A DNA stretch of 64,000 nucleotides from Bifidobacterium lemurum (lineage in GTDB: Bacteria; Actinomycetota; Actinomycetes; Actinomycetales; Bifidobacteriaceae), in contig NZ_CP062948.1 in NCBI RefSeq assembly GCF_014898175.1, positions 372,001-436,000 on the forward strand. The letters are read 5' to 3'. The position numbers and the translations under genes are program-made. Position 1 is the first letter of the stretch. Every line of letters starts with the position of its first letter. This document shows positions 6,802-18,870 of the stretch, piece by piece. The notes beneath the pieces were generated by a model. The model ran no database searches and had not been told where the DNA came from. It saw only the letters and a list, made by a program, of their open reading frames with translations.

Positions 6802-8637
6802 TCAGCGACCGCTGCGGAAGGGTGCCGCGGCGCGCTTTCCAGAGCGCGACGAGCGGAATCCGGCGGCGGAACGACGACCGCCCCGCCCGTTTTCGCCGCG
6901 CGAACCACGCGAGTCGGTGTTCCAATCGTTCCACTGCTGCGAGCGCTTGCCTTCACGGCGCTGCTCGGTGCTTGCGGTGGACTTGCGGTTGTCGTATTTG
7001 CCGACCTTGCCGCCCGAGGCTTTCTCATCGCGCGGCCTCAGCCCCTCGGCGGAACGCTTGCGTTCGGAACCGGACGTTTTGCGGTACTGTCCGCCGGCGT
7101 TCTTGCCGTACGAACCGGATCCCTTGCGTCGACGCGAGCGCCCCGCGGAGGGATTGACCACCGGAACGCTCAGCGTCCAGCCATGCACCAGCGGCGCATG
7201 CTCGCCGACGAGCTCCTCGAGAACCGGCGAGTTCGGAGTGATCGTCTCGCATTGCACCTGGATGCCGGCGCGGCGCATCATCGAACGGGTGCCGCGTTCC
7301 TGGTTCGGCAGAACCAGCGTGACCACGTCGCCCTTCTCGCCGGCGCGCGCGGTGCGGCCGGAACGATGCAGGAAGGACTTGGGATCCTCCGGCGGCTCGG
7401 TCTGCACCACCATCTCCACATCGCTCACGTCGATGCCGCGCGCGGCCACGTCAGTGGCGACCAGCACGCGCACCTCGCCGCTGGAGAACGCGGCCAGATT
7501 GCGGTCGCGCTGGTTCTGGTTGAGGTTGCCCTGCAGGTCGACCGCGGGAATGCCCTGGTCGACGAGCTTCTTGGCCATGTTCTTGGCTTGGAATTTGGTG
7601 CGGGTGAACAGGATGCGCTTGCCCTTGCCGGAGGCGAGCTCGCGGATCACCTCATGCTTGTTGCCTTGGGATACTGCGAACACGTGATGGGTCATGGTGT
7701 CGACCTGCGCGTCGGCGTCGTCGACCGCATGCACGCGCGCGTCGGTGAGGAAGCGCTTGACCACCTTGTCGACGCCGTGGTCGAGCGTGGCGGAGAACAG
7801 CATGCGCTGTCCGTCGGCGTCCACCTGTTCGAGCAGGCGGGTGACCGCGGGCAGGAAGCCCATGTCGGCCATCTCATCGGCCTCGTCGAGCACGGTGATC
7901 TCCACGGATTCGAGCGAGAGCGCGTTCTGGCGCAGCAGATCCTCGAGTCGGCCGGGGCAGGCGACGATGATGTCGGCGCCGTCGCGCAGTTCGGCGATCT
8001 GCCGGCTGTATTTGACGCCGCCGTAGATGGTGGCGGTGCTCATGCCGTAGGCGTCGGCGAGCGGGCGGATCACCTCGTCGATCTGGTTGACCAGTTCGCG
8101 GGTCGGTGCCAGCACCAGGCCGCGGGGGTGGGGCAGCATCGCCTTGCGGCGCGCGTCGTTGTCTTTGATGTTGCGCAGCTGTTCGAATTCCTGCATGGCC
8201 AGTTCGGTCACGCTGGTCTCGTCGTTCAGACGGGCGACCAGCGGAATCGCGAAGGCGAGCGTCTTGCCGGAGCCGGTGCGGCCGCGGCCGAGCAGATCGC
8301 GGCCTGCCAGCGAATCGGCCAGAGTGTCGGCCTGGATGGGGAACGCGGTGGTTTTGCCGTCGGCGGCGAGCACGCGCACCAGCGGCTGGGGAACGCCCAG
8401 CTCGGCGAAGGTCTTCGCGGGGGCGTCGGCGGCGTTCAGATCGCCGGAAACGGTCGCGGCGTTATTGGAGAAGTCGGCGGAGAAATCCTCGCGCGCCTTC
8501 GGCGAACGCGAACGGTCGCGGGAGAAATCCTTGGAATACGAACGAGAACCGGATCCACCGGAGCGCGATCCGTACCGTGAGCCGGAACGTGAACCGGCAT
8601 GCGAAAACGACTTGGAATGGGATTGGTAATTCGGCAC
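6802..8637 (-). CDS. DEAD-box ATP-dependent RNA helicase
   Basis: A 611-residue helicase. A Ser/Arg/Gly-rich N-terminal tail (about 70 residues) precedes the Q-motif region (FAELGVPQPL, FPIQ) and the two RecA-like lobes. Motifs visible: I GRTGSGKT, Ia PTRELVNQ, II LDEADEMADMG, III SAT, V TDVAARGIDV and VI HRSGRTARAG. The C-terminal tail is basic and rich in Ser/Gly/Arg, typical of RNA-binding extensions of cold-shock or ribosome-assembly helicases. It starts with GTG at 8635-8637 behind AAAGG. It is monocistronic, divergent from ettA, and ended by a strong terminator. The exact paralog (RhlE, CsdA or DbpA type) is not assigned. Confidence 0.96.
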   Translation of the reverse strand: MPNYQSHSKSFSHAGSRSGSRYGSRSGGSGSRSYSKDFSRDRSRSPKAREDFSADFSNNAATVSGDLNAADAPAKTFAELGVPQPLVRVLAADGKTTAFPIQADTLADSLAGRDLLGRGRTGSGKTLAFAIPLVARLNDETSVTELAMQEFEQLRNIKDNDARRKAMLPHPRGLVLAPTRELVNQIDEVIRPLADAYGMSTATIYGGVKYSRQIAELRDGADIIVACPGRLEDLLRQNALSLESVEITVLDEADEMADMGFLPAVTRLLEQVDADGQRMLFSATLDHGVDKVVKRFLTDARVHAVDDADAQVDTMTHHVFAVSQGNKHEVIRELASGKGKRILFTRTKFQAKNMAKKLVDQGIPAVDLQGNLNQNQRDRNLAAFSSGEVRVLVATDVAARGIDVSDVEMVVQTEPPEDPKSFLHRSGRTARAGEKGDVVTLVLPNQERGTRSMMRRAGIQVQCETITPNSPVLEELVGEHAPLVHGWTLSVPVVNPSAGRSRRRKGSGSYGKNAGGQYRKTSGSERKRSAEGLRPRDEKASGGKVGKYDNRKSTASTEQRREGKRSQQWNDWNTDSRGSRGENGRGGRRSAAGFRSSRSGKRAAAPFRSGR

Positions 8638-8640
8638 AAT

Positions 8641-8849
8641 AGCCTTTCAGACTTCGAAGCCGATTAACTTGTATCTTCTTTTCACCTGCGGCTTCGTAAC
8701 AGACACTTCACTCTTTCAGCACCGCTCGACATCGGTGTGTCGGCCCATCATGGGCGTGCCGGCGTTCGGCTATCCGGGCACGTAGACCCCTCAAGGAATA
8801 ATGGGTGATGTTTTATGACCGAAACCCATTCCAAGAGAACGGAACAACG
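8641..8849. other. Divergent leader region between the helicase and ettA genes
   Basis: This 200-bp stretch holds the promoters of two divergent genes. A GAAGCCG/CGGCTTC inverted pair flanks an AT-richer segment near 8656-8697. A possible 5-codon leader ORF (8801-8818, ATG GGT GAT GTT TTA TGA) sits behind AAGGA (8793-8797), upstream of ettA. No further element is recognised. Confidence 0.35.
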
Positions 8850-10529
<1,680 letters not shown>

Positions 10530-10596
10530 TATTGGGTCGACCGGCTTTCGACCATAAGCCATAAGCCGAGAGCCGAAAAAAACTCAACCGCAAAAC

Positions 10597-10628
10597 AGGC
10601 CGCCGGAACCATCGTTCCGACGGCCTTT
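10597..10628 (+). terminator. Terminator downstream of ettA
   Basis: AGGCCG-C-CGGAAC (10597-10609) pairs with GTTCCG-A-CGGCCT (10614-10626), giving a 12-pair stem with one mismatch and a short loop, followed by TTTGC. Confidence 0.8.
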
Positions 10629-10651
10629 GCATATCCATCACCCGTCACAGA

Positions 10652-10795
10652 CCCACCCGCACACCGTAGGATTCGTGACTGCGGTGGTGTCTTTGGGCAC
10701 GATGAACGGTCCCACCCGCACACACCGCAGGATTCGACCACATAGCGTGTCCCAACCGCAAAAGACCGCAAATCCCTCACGCGCCGCAGGATCCG
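10652..10795. repeat. Dispersed direct repeats in the ettA-tesB intergenic region
   Basis: CCCACCCGCACACCGTAGGA followed by TTCG (10652-10675) recurs at 10711-10736 with a 2-bp insertion and in shortened form at 10778-10795. The CGCACACCGTA core also occurs in the 5321-5598 array. No gene is recognised in 10530-11024. A possible tesB promoter and the IR ATTCGT-N11-ACGAAT lie around 10918-10945. Confidence 0.6.
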
Positions 10796-11024
10796 ACGGA
10801 CCGGCGCTCCCGGCGCGACGCGTACGTGTGACGGAAGCACGGCGAAGCCGGGAAACAGGCGCGGGCGGGGCAGCACGCCTGGTGGGGTGGAGCGGCCGTG
10901 GGAGGCGGATTATGATGATTCGTTACATTCCCTGACGAATACGGTTACTTACGGACGCTAAACTGCTCAGCAGGATTGAACACACCACCGGCGCTCCCAG
11001 CGCGCTCCAAGAATCGAGGAGATT

Positions 11025-11930
11025 ATGACCGATACCGCCACGACCACACCTCTGGACCATCTGGTGAACGTGCTGCGGTTGGGAAGGCCCTCCGATTACC
11101 GCAACCACACGTACATCAACGGCGAAAGCCTCTACTTCCCCACCGGCCGCGTCTACGGCGGCCAGGTGATCGCGCAGGCGATGATGGCCGCGGCGAAAAC
11201 CGTCTCCCCGAGCCGCCTGCCGCATTCGATCCACGGCTATTTCATCGCGGCCGGCGACATCCGTCAGGACTTGCTGTTCGACGTCGAAACGCTGCGCGAC
11301 GGCCGCTCGTTCTCCGCGAGACGGGTGAATGTGACGCAGGCCGAGGGGCCGATCCTCACCGCGATCGCCAGCTTCCAGGAGAGCGGGCAGTCCGGCGTCG
11401 AATTCGCCGACCCCATGCCCGCCGACGTGCCGGCGCCGGAAACCCTGACCAGCGCCAAGGAGCTCATGGCCCCGTACGCCGAACATTCCCCGTTCGCGAA
11501 CTACTACGCGCAGAAGTCGCCGTTCGACATCCGCCATGTGACGCCCACGATCATGCTGGGCGCCGACAATGAGTCCGCGAAACGCGATTCCGGCAAGCAG
11601 ATGGTGTGGATGAAGGTGGATGGCACGGTGGACGCGCCACAGGTGATGCACCGCGCGATCCTCGCGATGGAATGCGATCAGGTGATGATGGAGCCGGTGC
11701 TGCGCCGCGCCGGACTGAGCATCTCCACGCCGGGCATCTCCTACGCCTCGATCGACCATTCGATGTGGTGGTACCGCGACATCGACATCAACCAGTGGCA
11801 TCTATACGTGCAGGACACGCCGACCGCCGCGCACGGCCGCGGACTGGGCACGGCGAAGGTCTACGCGCAGGACGGCGAACTGGTGGCGGTCATGACCCAG
11901 GAGGCCATGATCCGCGTGCCGCACAAGTGA
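11025..11930 (+). CDS. tesB: Acyl-CoA thioesterase II (TesB family)
   Basis: A 301-residue double-hotdog thioesterase that hydrolyses acyl-CoA to free fatty acid and CoA in the cytosol. Both hotdog halves are visible: FPTGRVYGGQVIAQAM with HSIHGYFIAAGD in the first, and SIDHSMWWYRDIDINQWHLY with GLGTAKVYAQDGELVAVMTQ in the second. The conserved catalytic Asp (SIDHS), Thr (GRGLGTA region) and Gln (MTQEAM) positions appear occupied. The ATG follows GAGGAG at 4-5 nt. It is flanked by repeat-rich DNA and is probably monocistronic. The physiological substrate is unknown. Confidence 0.94.
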   Translation: MTDTATTTPLDHLVNVLRLGRPSDYRNHTYINGESLYFPTGRVYGGQVIAQAMMAAAKTVSPSRLPHSIHGYFIAAGDIRQDLLFDVETLRDGRSFSARRVNVTQAEGPILTAIASFQESGQSGVEFADPMPADVPAPETLTSAKELMAPYAEHSPFANYYAQKSPFDIRHVTPTIMLGADNESAKRDSGKQMVWMKVDGTVDAPQVMHRAILAMECDQVMMEPVLRRAGLSISTPGISYASIDHSMWWYRDIDINQWHLYVQDTPTAAHGRGLGTAKVYAQDGELVAVMTQEAMIRVPHK

Positions 11931-11937
11931 CACCCAC

Positions 11938-12090
11938 TCGTCGTGCTGAGCGGAGCCAGCCGCCCTCATGCCATCCTAAGCGGAGTCCAGCCATCATTCC
12001 GTCATCCTGAGCGGAGTCCGAAGGACGGAGTCGAAGGATCTCTAATCGGCGTGAGATCCTTCGACTCCGCTGCGCTCCGCTCAGGATGAC
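11938..12090. repeat. REP-like palindromic element with truncated copies
   Basis: The main element (12001-12090) starts GTCATCCTGAGCGGAGT, has an inner arm GTCGAAGGATCT, and ends with the complements AGATCCTTCGACTCCG and CTCCGCTCAGGATGAC, forming an imperfect 90-bp hairpin. Two truncated copies with CTGAGCGGAGCC and CCTAAGCGGAGTCC lie in 11943-11998. A related element occurs at 32926-33000. It lies immediately left of the IS110 element. Confidence 0.85.
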
Positions 12091-12149
12091 GTTGATGATG
12101 GTTATTGCCGGTTTGTCCGGTGATAATTGAAGGTGGCGGTCCGGGCGGT

Positions 12150-12310
12150 GACCCCCAGGATGACTGACGCCGTTCCTTTCGGGAAGCGGCTGTCCCGCCC
12201 TCGATCTGTCCCGCCCGGGACCGCCGGACCGAGGGCCATGGACGCATGACCTCATAGGAGCGTGGACGCTCCCATCGGACCCCGCATCGTCCATGGTAGC
12301 GTGTCCCGTC
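12150..12310 (+). ncRNA. Candidate bridge RNA in the IS110 left noncoding end
   Basis: IS110-group elements encode a structured bridge RNA upstream of the transposase that guides donor and target recognition. Here the segment between the left end and the CDS has extensive pairing potential: GGCGGTCC-GGGCGG pairs with CCGCCCGGGACCGCC with a 1-nt bulge, and the enclosed region has a CGTTCC/GGGAAGCG hairpin; GCGTGGACG and CGTCCATGG also pair. Location and secondary structure fit; boundaries and guide loops were not determined. Confidence 0.35.
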
Positions 12311-12373
12311 AACGTCCCGTCTGCGCCGGAAGCCCCCGGAACGACCATCGACGGCCAGCGAAGGAGGACAACG

Positions 12374-13630
12374 ATGACGCCGCCCATGGAGACGATCTAC
12401 GCCGGGGTGGACACCCACACCGACACCCACACGCTCGCCCTGCTCGACTGGCGCGGACGGCCGCTGGCCACGCGGACGTTCCCGACCGACGCCGCCGGCT
12501 ACGAGGCGCTGGCGGGCATGCTGCCCGACCCGTCCCGGGTCGTGGTGGGCGTGGAGGGGACCAACTCGTACGGCGCGGCCCTGGCCCGCAGGCTCGCCGC
12601 CGCGGGCTACGAGACGCGCGAGGTGCTGCGCCCCAAACGCGCGGTGCGCCGCAGGGACGGCAAGTCCGACCCCGTCGACGCCGCCGAGGCGGCCAGGAGC
12701 GTCATGGCCGGAGACGGGACCGGGCCGAAGAGCTCGGACGGCTGGGTCGAGGCCCTGCGCCACCTCAACACGCAGCGCGACCGGCTGGTGTCGGCCATGA
12801 CCACGCTGTCCAACAGCGTCAACGGCATGCTCGTCACCGCGCCCGAGACCGTCCGGGACCGCTACCGGAGCCTGAGGACCGGGAGGCGCATGACCCGCCT
12901 TGCCGCCTGCCGGCCCGCCGGCGGGCCGGTCGAGCGCGCCGCGCTCACCGCGATGAAGGCGTCCGCGACGGCGTGGAAGGCCCTCCGCGAACAGGCGGAC
13001 GGGCTCGAGAGGGCGATGCGCGAGATCCTCGAGGAACACGCCCGCGCGCTGCTCGACCTGAACGGGGTCGGCGTCGTCACCGCGGCCACCCTGGCCGTCG
13101 TCGCCGGCGACAACCCCGAACGAGTCAGAAGCGAGGCCGCGTTCGCCAAACTGTGCGGCGCGTGCCCCCTGCCCGCCTCCAGCGGCAGGACCAGCCGCCA
13201 CCGGCTCAACCGGGGAGGCAACCGGCAGGGCAACAAGGCCCTGCACCAGATCGCCGTCGTGCGCCTGCGCCACCACCAGCCCACCCGCGACTACATGGCC
13301 AAAAGGACCCGCGAGGGCAAAAGCAAGATGGAGACCATCCGCTGCCTCAAACGCTACATCGCCCGCGAGATCCACCGCGTCCTCATCGCCGTCCGCGACG
13401 GCGACCCCGGACGCGAGCCACCCGCCCGGCGCGGCGCCATGCTGCGCGAACTGAGGCTCTCCCACGCGCTGACCCAGCGACAGGTCGGACAGGCCCTCGG
13501 CGTGCCCTCCAGCAGGATCAGCGAGATCGAACGAGGCGCCCGCGACCTGCCCGAACTCGAACGACGAGCCACCCAATGGATCCACAGCACCACCGACACA
13601 CCACCCCAACAACAGCTTGACAAACTATAG
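12374..13630 (+). CDS. IS110-family transposase with C-terminal XRE-type helix-turn-helix
   Basis: A 418-residue DEDD recombinase. The RuvC-like N-terminal domain has D13 (GVDTHTDTH), E61 (VEGTNSYG) and D99/D102 (KSDPVDAAEAA). The C-terminal transposase domain has LNGVGVVTAATLAVVAGD and the serine motif PASSGRTSRHRLNRGG (S269/S270). Residues 357-398 (LRELRLSHALTQRQVG then ALGVPSSRISEIERG) form a clear XRE/Cro-type helix-turn-helix after the normal transposase end, which is not standard for IS110. The ATG at 12374 follows AAGGAGG at 6 nt; a GTG-led extension to 12293 lies in the noncoding end and lacks a good ribosome site. The gene appears intact. Confidence 0.93.
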   Translation: MTPPMETIYAGVDTHTDTHTLALLDWRGRPLATRTFPTDAAGYEALAGMLPDPSRVVVGVEGTNSYGAALARRLAAAGYETREVLRPKRAVRRRDGKSDPVDAAEAARSVMAGDGTGPKSSDGWVEALRHLNTQRDRLVSAMTTLSNSVNGMLVTAPETVRDRYRSLRTGRRMTRLAACRPAGGPVERAALTAMKASATAWKALREQADGLERAMREILEEHARALLDLNGVGVVTAATLAVVAGDNPERVRSEAAFAKLCGACPLPASSGRTSRHRLNRGGNRQGNKALHQIAVVRLRHHQPTRDYMAKRTREGKSKMETIRCLKRYIAREIHRVLIAVRDGDPGREPPARRGAMLRELRLSHALTQRQVGQALGVPSSRISEIERGARDLPELERRATQWIHSTTDTPPQQQLDKL

Positions 13631-13643
13631 GAGCATCGAGGTT

Positions 13644-14180
13644 CTATTCGGCGGATTTGGAGACCGCGCCCGCCATTTGGCGGCTTCTGGCCGCCTTCTT
13701 CATTTTGGGATGCTCCGCGCCTTCGGTGGGAGGCAACTGGCACAGCCACTCCCCCACGATGCCGATCACCATATCGGCCAGGCAGACCACCACGGCGATC
13801 GCGCATTCGAGCACGACCTGCGAGTAATAATCCGCCTCCATATGCGCGATGGACAGCAGCGCCTGGCCGCCGTACCATCCGGCGAGCGCCGCGCCGGCGA
13901 GTCCCAAGGCTTTGGCCAGCACCAGCGTGTACACGGCCAAAGTGGGATTCACGAACGTGTTCGGCCGCTTGCGGGGGTCGGTGGTGGCGTATTTATGCAC
14001 CTGCAGGGCCAGCACGAGCACGACGACCCCAAGCACGGCCAGCAGTCCGGAGACGAACCAAGGCGCGCCGAGCATCGATGCTCCGGAATGCTCGTCGTAG
14101 ACGGCGATGCCGGCGCCGCCCAATAGGCCGAGCGCGATGGCGATGAGGTAATACCACCATGAGGTGCGCCGTGCGTTCAT
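13644..14180 (-). CDS. DUF3180 family membrane protein
   Basis: A 178-residue protein with four predicted membrane segments (about 9-28, 39-60, 84-106 and 122-146) and a charged, Lys-rich C-terminus. Topology and place directly after the FolK-like gene match DUF3180, which usually closes the actinobacterial ftsH-fol cluster. Function unknown. The ATG at 14180 follows AAGGAG. The IS110 element is inserted immediately downstream, between this gene's stop and tesB, leaving the coding sequence intact. Confidence 0.85.
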   Translation of the reverse strand: MNARRTSWWYYLIAIALGLLGGAGIAVYDEHSGASMLGAPWFVSGLLAVLGVVVLVLALQVHKYATTDPRKRPNTFVNPTLAVYTLVLAKALGLAGAALAGWYGGQALLSIAHMEADYYSQVVLECAIAVVVCLADMVIGIVGEWLCQLPPTEGAEHPKMKKAARSRQMAGAVSKSAE

Positions 14181-14257
14181 ATGTTCTCCTTATATTCCAA
14201 CGTCCGTCCCGCCCGCGAAGATGGGACGAACCGGACGGGATCCCGCCCGTCGGGCGT

Positions 14258-15037
14258 TCAGTCGATCAGTCCCTGCGCTCCGAGGATCCAATTGTCGCTC
14301 AGCATTCCCACGAATCCCGCGTCGGGAGCCATCGCCAGCAGGAACGAAACCGGATCGCCTCCCAATTCGGCGTCGGGATCCATATCAAGCCAAGGGGCCA
14401 GCACGCCCGCATGCTCACGGGCCGAGGGCCACGGCACGCGGCAGTCCGGCTCGTCGGATCGCACGCCTTCCATATCCACCAGATCCAAATCCACCGCTCC
14501 CTCGTGGGAAGCCTCCACCGCGCCGAGCACACCGATGAGTTCGCGCGCGCTCATCCGGGTGGTGATCTGGATGACGGCGGCCATCGCGTCCGGTCCGGTG
14601 ACGCCGCTGACATGGTAGAGCGGAGAGATGCCTTCCACCTGGTTGCCGGGGATACCATCGATGGCGACGATCGCCGCACGGAATATCGACTCGGCCCGTT
14701 GAGACACGCTGTCCAGTGAAATGACGGCCCTGCGGGAGGCGATGGCCGCGCCAACGTCCGTCCGTTCGTCCCCATCGGTCTCGACGGCGGTGGTCGGGGC
14801 GGCCGAATCCGGCCCGAATCCGACACGATTCGCGCCGCTGCCGCCGCCGTCGATGATGTCGCCGCCGTCGATGCCGTCGATCCGCACATCGACGTCGTGC
14901 GCGAAGGCCACGAATTCGCCGCCGGCGTCACGCACGATAACGTCCACATGCGCGCCCGGGGCGAGCCGTCGCGCCTGACTCGGGGTCAGCCGCAGCGTCA
15001 CCTCGGCGTCGAGCTCCTGATGTTCGGTGTTTGTCAC
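14258..15037 (-). CDS. Degenerate HPPK (FolK)-like protein, probably catalytically inactive
   Basis: A 259-residue protein. Residues about 103-245 follow the HPPK order: a strand, RAAIVAIDGIPGNQVEGISP, AVIQITTRMSARELIGVLGAVEA, DLDL and VLAPWLDMDPDA. The catalytic features are missing: the GSNLGDR-type loop is DSVSQRAE (109-116), the block between the helix and DLDL has lost about 10 residues including WGPR, and the PHP...R motif is PWPSAREH (202-209). The first 100 residues are unlike FolK or FolB. The GTG at 15037 is chosen because GGGGGAG lies about 7 nt upstream. It lies between ftsH and DUF3180, where folE, folP, folB and folK normally stand. Confidence 0.7.
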   Translation of the reverse strand: MTNTEHQELDAEVTLRLTPSQARRLAPGAHVDVIVRDAGGEFVAFAHDVDVRIDGIDGGDIIDGGGSGANRVGFGPDSAAPTTAVETDGDERTDVGAAIASRRAVISLDSVSQRAESIFRAAIVAIDGIPGNQVEGISPLYHVSGVTGPDAMAAVIQITTRMSARELIGVLGAVEASHEGAVDLDLVDMEGVRSDEPDCRVPWPSAREHAGVLAPWLDMDPDAELGGDPVSFLLAMAPDAGFVGMLSDNWILGAQGLID

Positions 15038-15101
15038 GGTCTTCTCCCCCATATGGCAGGGGGCCTGCCGCCCGGCACGCCCCCTTGGTTGTCGCTTGCG
15101 A

Positions 15102-17203
<2,102 letters not shown>

Positions 17204-17207
<4 letters not shown>

Positions 17208-17767
17208 GCTTGTTCTCCTTGGTATACGGACGGTTTGAGCACCGCGATCGAGTCGAGGTTGCGGAATCGCTCGTCATAGTCGAGACCGAATCCGACCACG
17301 AATTCGTCCGGAATCTCGTAGCCGCTGTATTTCACATCCACGTCCACTTCGCGGCGCGAAGGCTTGCTCAGCAGCGCGAACACCTCGACCGAGGCGGCGC
17401 CGCGCGCTTTGAGCTCATCGACCAGCCAGGCGAGCGTGCGTCCTGAATCCACAATATCCTCAACGATCAGAATGTGCCGGCCGCGAACATCGGCGGACAG
17501 ATCCTGCCGCACGGTGACGGCGCCGCTCGACGTGACCCCCGAACCGTAGCTCGACAGGCTCATGAAATCCATCTGAACGGGAATGGTCATGGCCTGGGAG
17601 AACGCGACCAAGGTGTTCACGGCCCCCTTCAGAACCGCCACCAGCAACGGATCCTTGCCACGGTAGTCGGCGCTAGCGCGCGCCGCGGCCTGGCGGATTA
17701 TGGTATCAATCTGCCGCGCACTGACCAGCTCGTGGTCAATGCACTCCTGAACATCAGCGATTCGCAT
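17204..17767 (-). CDS. hpt: Hypoxanthine phosphoribosyltransferase
   Basis: About 187 residues of purine salvage enzyme, converting hypoxanthine (and guanine) plus PRPP to IMP/GMP. The type I PRTase signature is [14 protein letters not shown] (PRPP loop); [12 protein letters not shown] and MSLSSYGSG are the other family landmarks. The ATG at 17767 is chosen for the GGAG just upstream; an ATG at 17776 has no ribosome site and a longer frame reaches 17851. Its first codons overlap the tilS 3' end by about 14 nt, and its stop overlaps ftsH by 4 bp, so tilS-hpt-ftsH are translationally coupled. Confidence 0.95.
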
Positions 17768-18866
17768 GCGCTCCATCTTGGCACACACGAATGACGTGTT
17801 TCTTGCGGTTCGCTGAATATCCTCTGGGAAGGGCCACACCCCCCTGGCCATGCCAGTCGCAGATCAGCGCGTCGATGGACTCGACCTGTTTCATGGAACA
17901 GGCGATGCCGGCCGCGAGCAACGCGTGCGCGACCACACGTCTGCGGATCGCCGGATGCGCTTCGGCGAGCACGCGCGCGTCGAAGCGCACCACCTCGCCC
18001 TCGGCGGCGTGGTTCAGCACGCTCCGACATGCCAACCGGTCGGACTGATCGTCCAGAAAATCCTTGTCCTGCCGCGCCTGATTCGCCCCCTCGGCCAGAT
18101 GACCCACGATATCGGCGTCGGCGAAACGTTCGATGTACGGGATGAGGTCGTGCCGCACACGCGAACGCAGCGGGAACCCACGGGGCAGACCATCATCGAC
18201 ATCCCCCCGCTCCGCGGCGGCGTCGCCGTTGGTCGGATCGTCCCAATACGCCAGTCCCAGATCCTCGCAGATGCCGGTGGTGTCCGCGCGGGGCAGGGCC
18301 AGCCACGGACGCAGGAAGACGACGCCGCCGCGCTCGAAACGCGGGGGCATACCGGCGAGCGCATCCACGCCACCGGAACGCAGCAGTCCCATCAACACGG
18401 TTTCGGCCTGATCGTCACGCGTGTGGGCCAACGCCACCACGCAGCGGGTTCCGCAAGACGCCGCCTCGCTGACCAGCGCGGCGTAGCGCGCCTCACGGGC
18501 CGCGGATTCCGTCCCTTCGCCGTTGGGCGTCACCGTAACCGGACGCACAACCGCTTCGGAGATGCCCAGCGCACGGCAACGGTCGGCCGTCTCACGCGCC
18601 ACCCGCGCCGAATCCGACTGCAATCCATGGTCGACGATCACGACGCCGCAGCGCAGTCCCAGCGAGGCGCACACACGACGCGACACCGCGGCCAGCGCCA
18701 TCGAATCCCGCCCTCCCGAACAGGCGACCAGCACCATAGGCGCGTCCGGATCAGGCTCATGTTCCCCATGTTCGGCGAAGCGGGGCGATTGCATGCCCAG
18801 ACCGGCCTGTTCCAGCGATGAGCGCAGCAGGCCGATCGCGTTGCGCAGACGTGCCGAATACACCAT
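17754..18866 (-). CDS. tilS: tRNA(Ile)-lysidine synthase
   Basis: A 370-residue N-type PP-loop ATPase that converts C34 of tRNA-Ile(CAU) to lysidine, an essential decoding step. The PP-loop SGGRDSMAL begins near residue 50 and is followed by VVIVDHGLQ, ALAHTRDDQAETVLMGLLRSGG and the PTN motif WDDPTNGD. The C-terminal region is short, as in other actinobacterial TilS proteins. The start lies 4 bp beyond the dacB stop, and the 3' end overlaps hpt. Confidence 0.96.
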   Translation of the reverse strand: MVYSARLRNAIGLLRSSLEQAGLGMQSPRFAEHGEHEPDPDAPMVLVACSGGRDSMALAAVSRRVCASLGLRCGVVIVDHGLQSDSARVARETADRCRALGISEAVVRPVTVTPNGEGTESAAREARYAALVSEAASCGTRCVVALAHTRDDQAETVLMGLLRSGGVDALAGMPPRFERGGVVFLRPWLALPRADTTGICEDLGLAYWDDPTNGDAAAERGDVDDGLPRGFPLRSRVRHDLIPYIERFADADIVGHLAEGANQARQDKDFLDDQSDRLACRSVLNHAAEGEVVRFDARVLAEAHPAIRRRVVAHALLAAGIACSMKQVESIDALICDWHGQGGVALPRGYSANRKKHVIRVCQDGAHANR

Positions 18867-18870
18867 GCGA

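Larger units (their letters stand above)
12095..13643 (+). mobile_element. IS110-family insertion sequence (ends approximate)
   Basis: It contains one transposase gene and a 5' noncoding stretch of about 280 bp, the organisation of the IS110 group. Members of this family lack long terminal inverted repeats, so the ends cannot be fixed from one copy. The left end must lie between the REP-like palindrome (to 12090) and the transposase start, and the right end between the transposase stop (13630) and the DUF3180 gene stop (13644). Only a short shared GACAAAC motif is seen near both ends. Confidence 0.7.

Noticed and set aside
12002..13612. 536-codon minus-strand frame across the IS110 element
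   Set aside because: Antisense shadow of the transposase, Gly/Ala/Arg-rich, without start signals.
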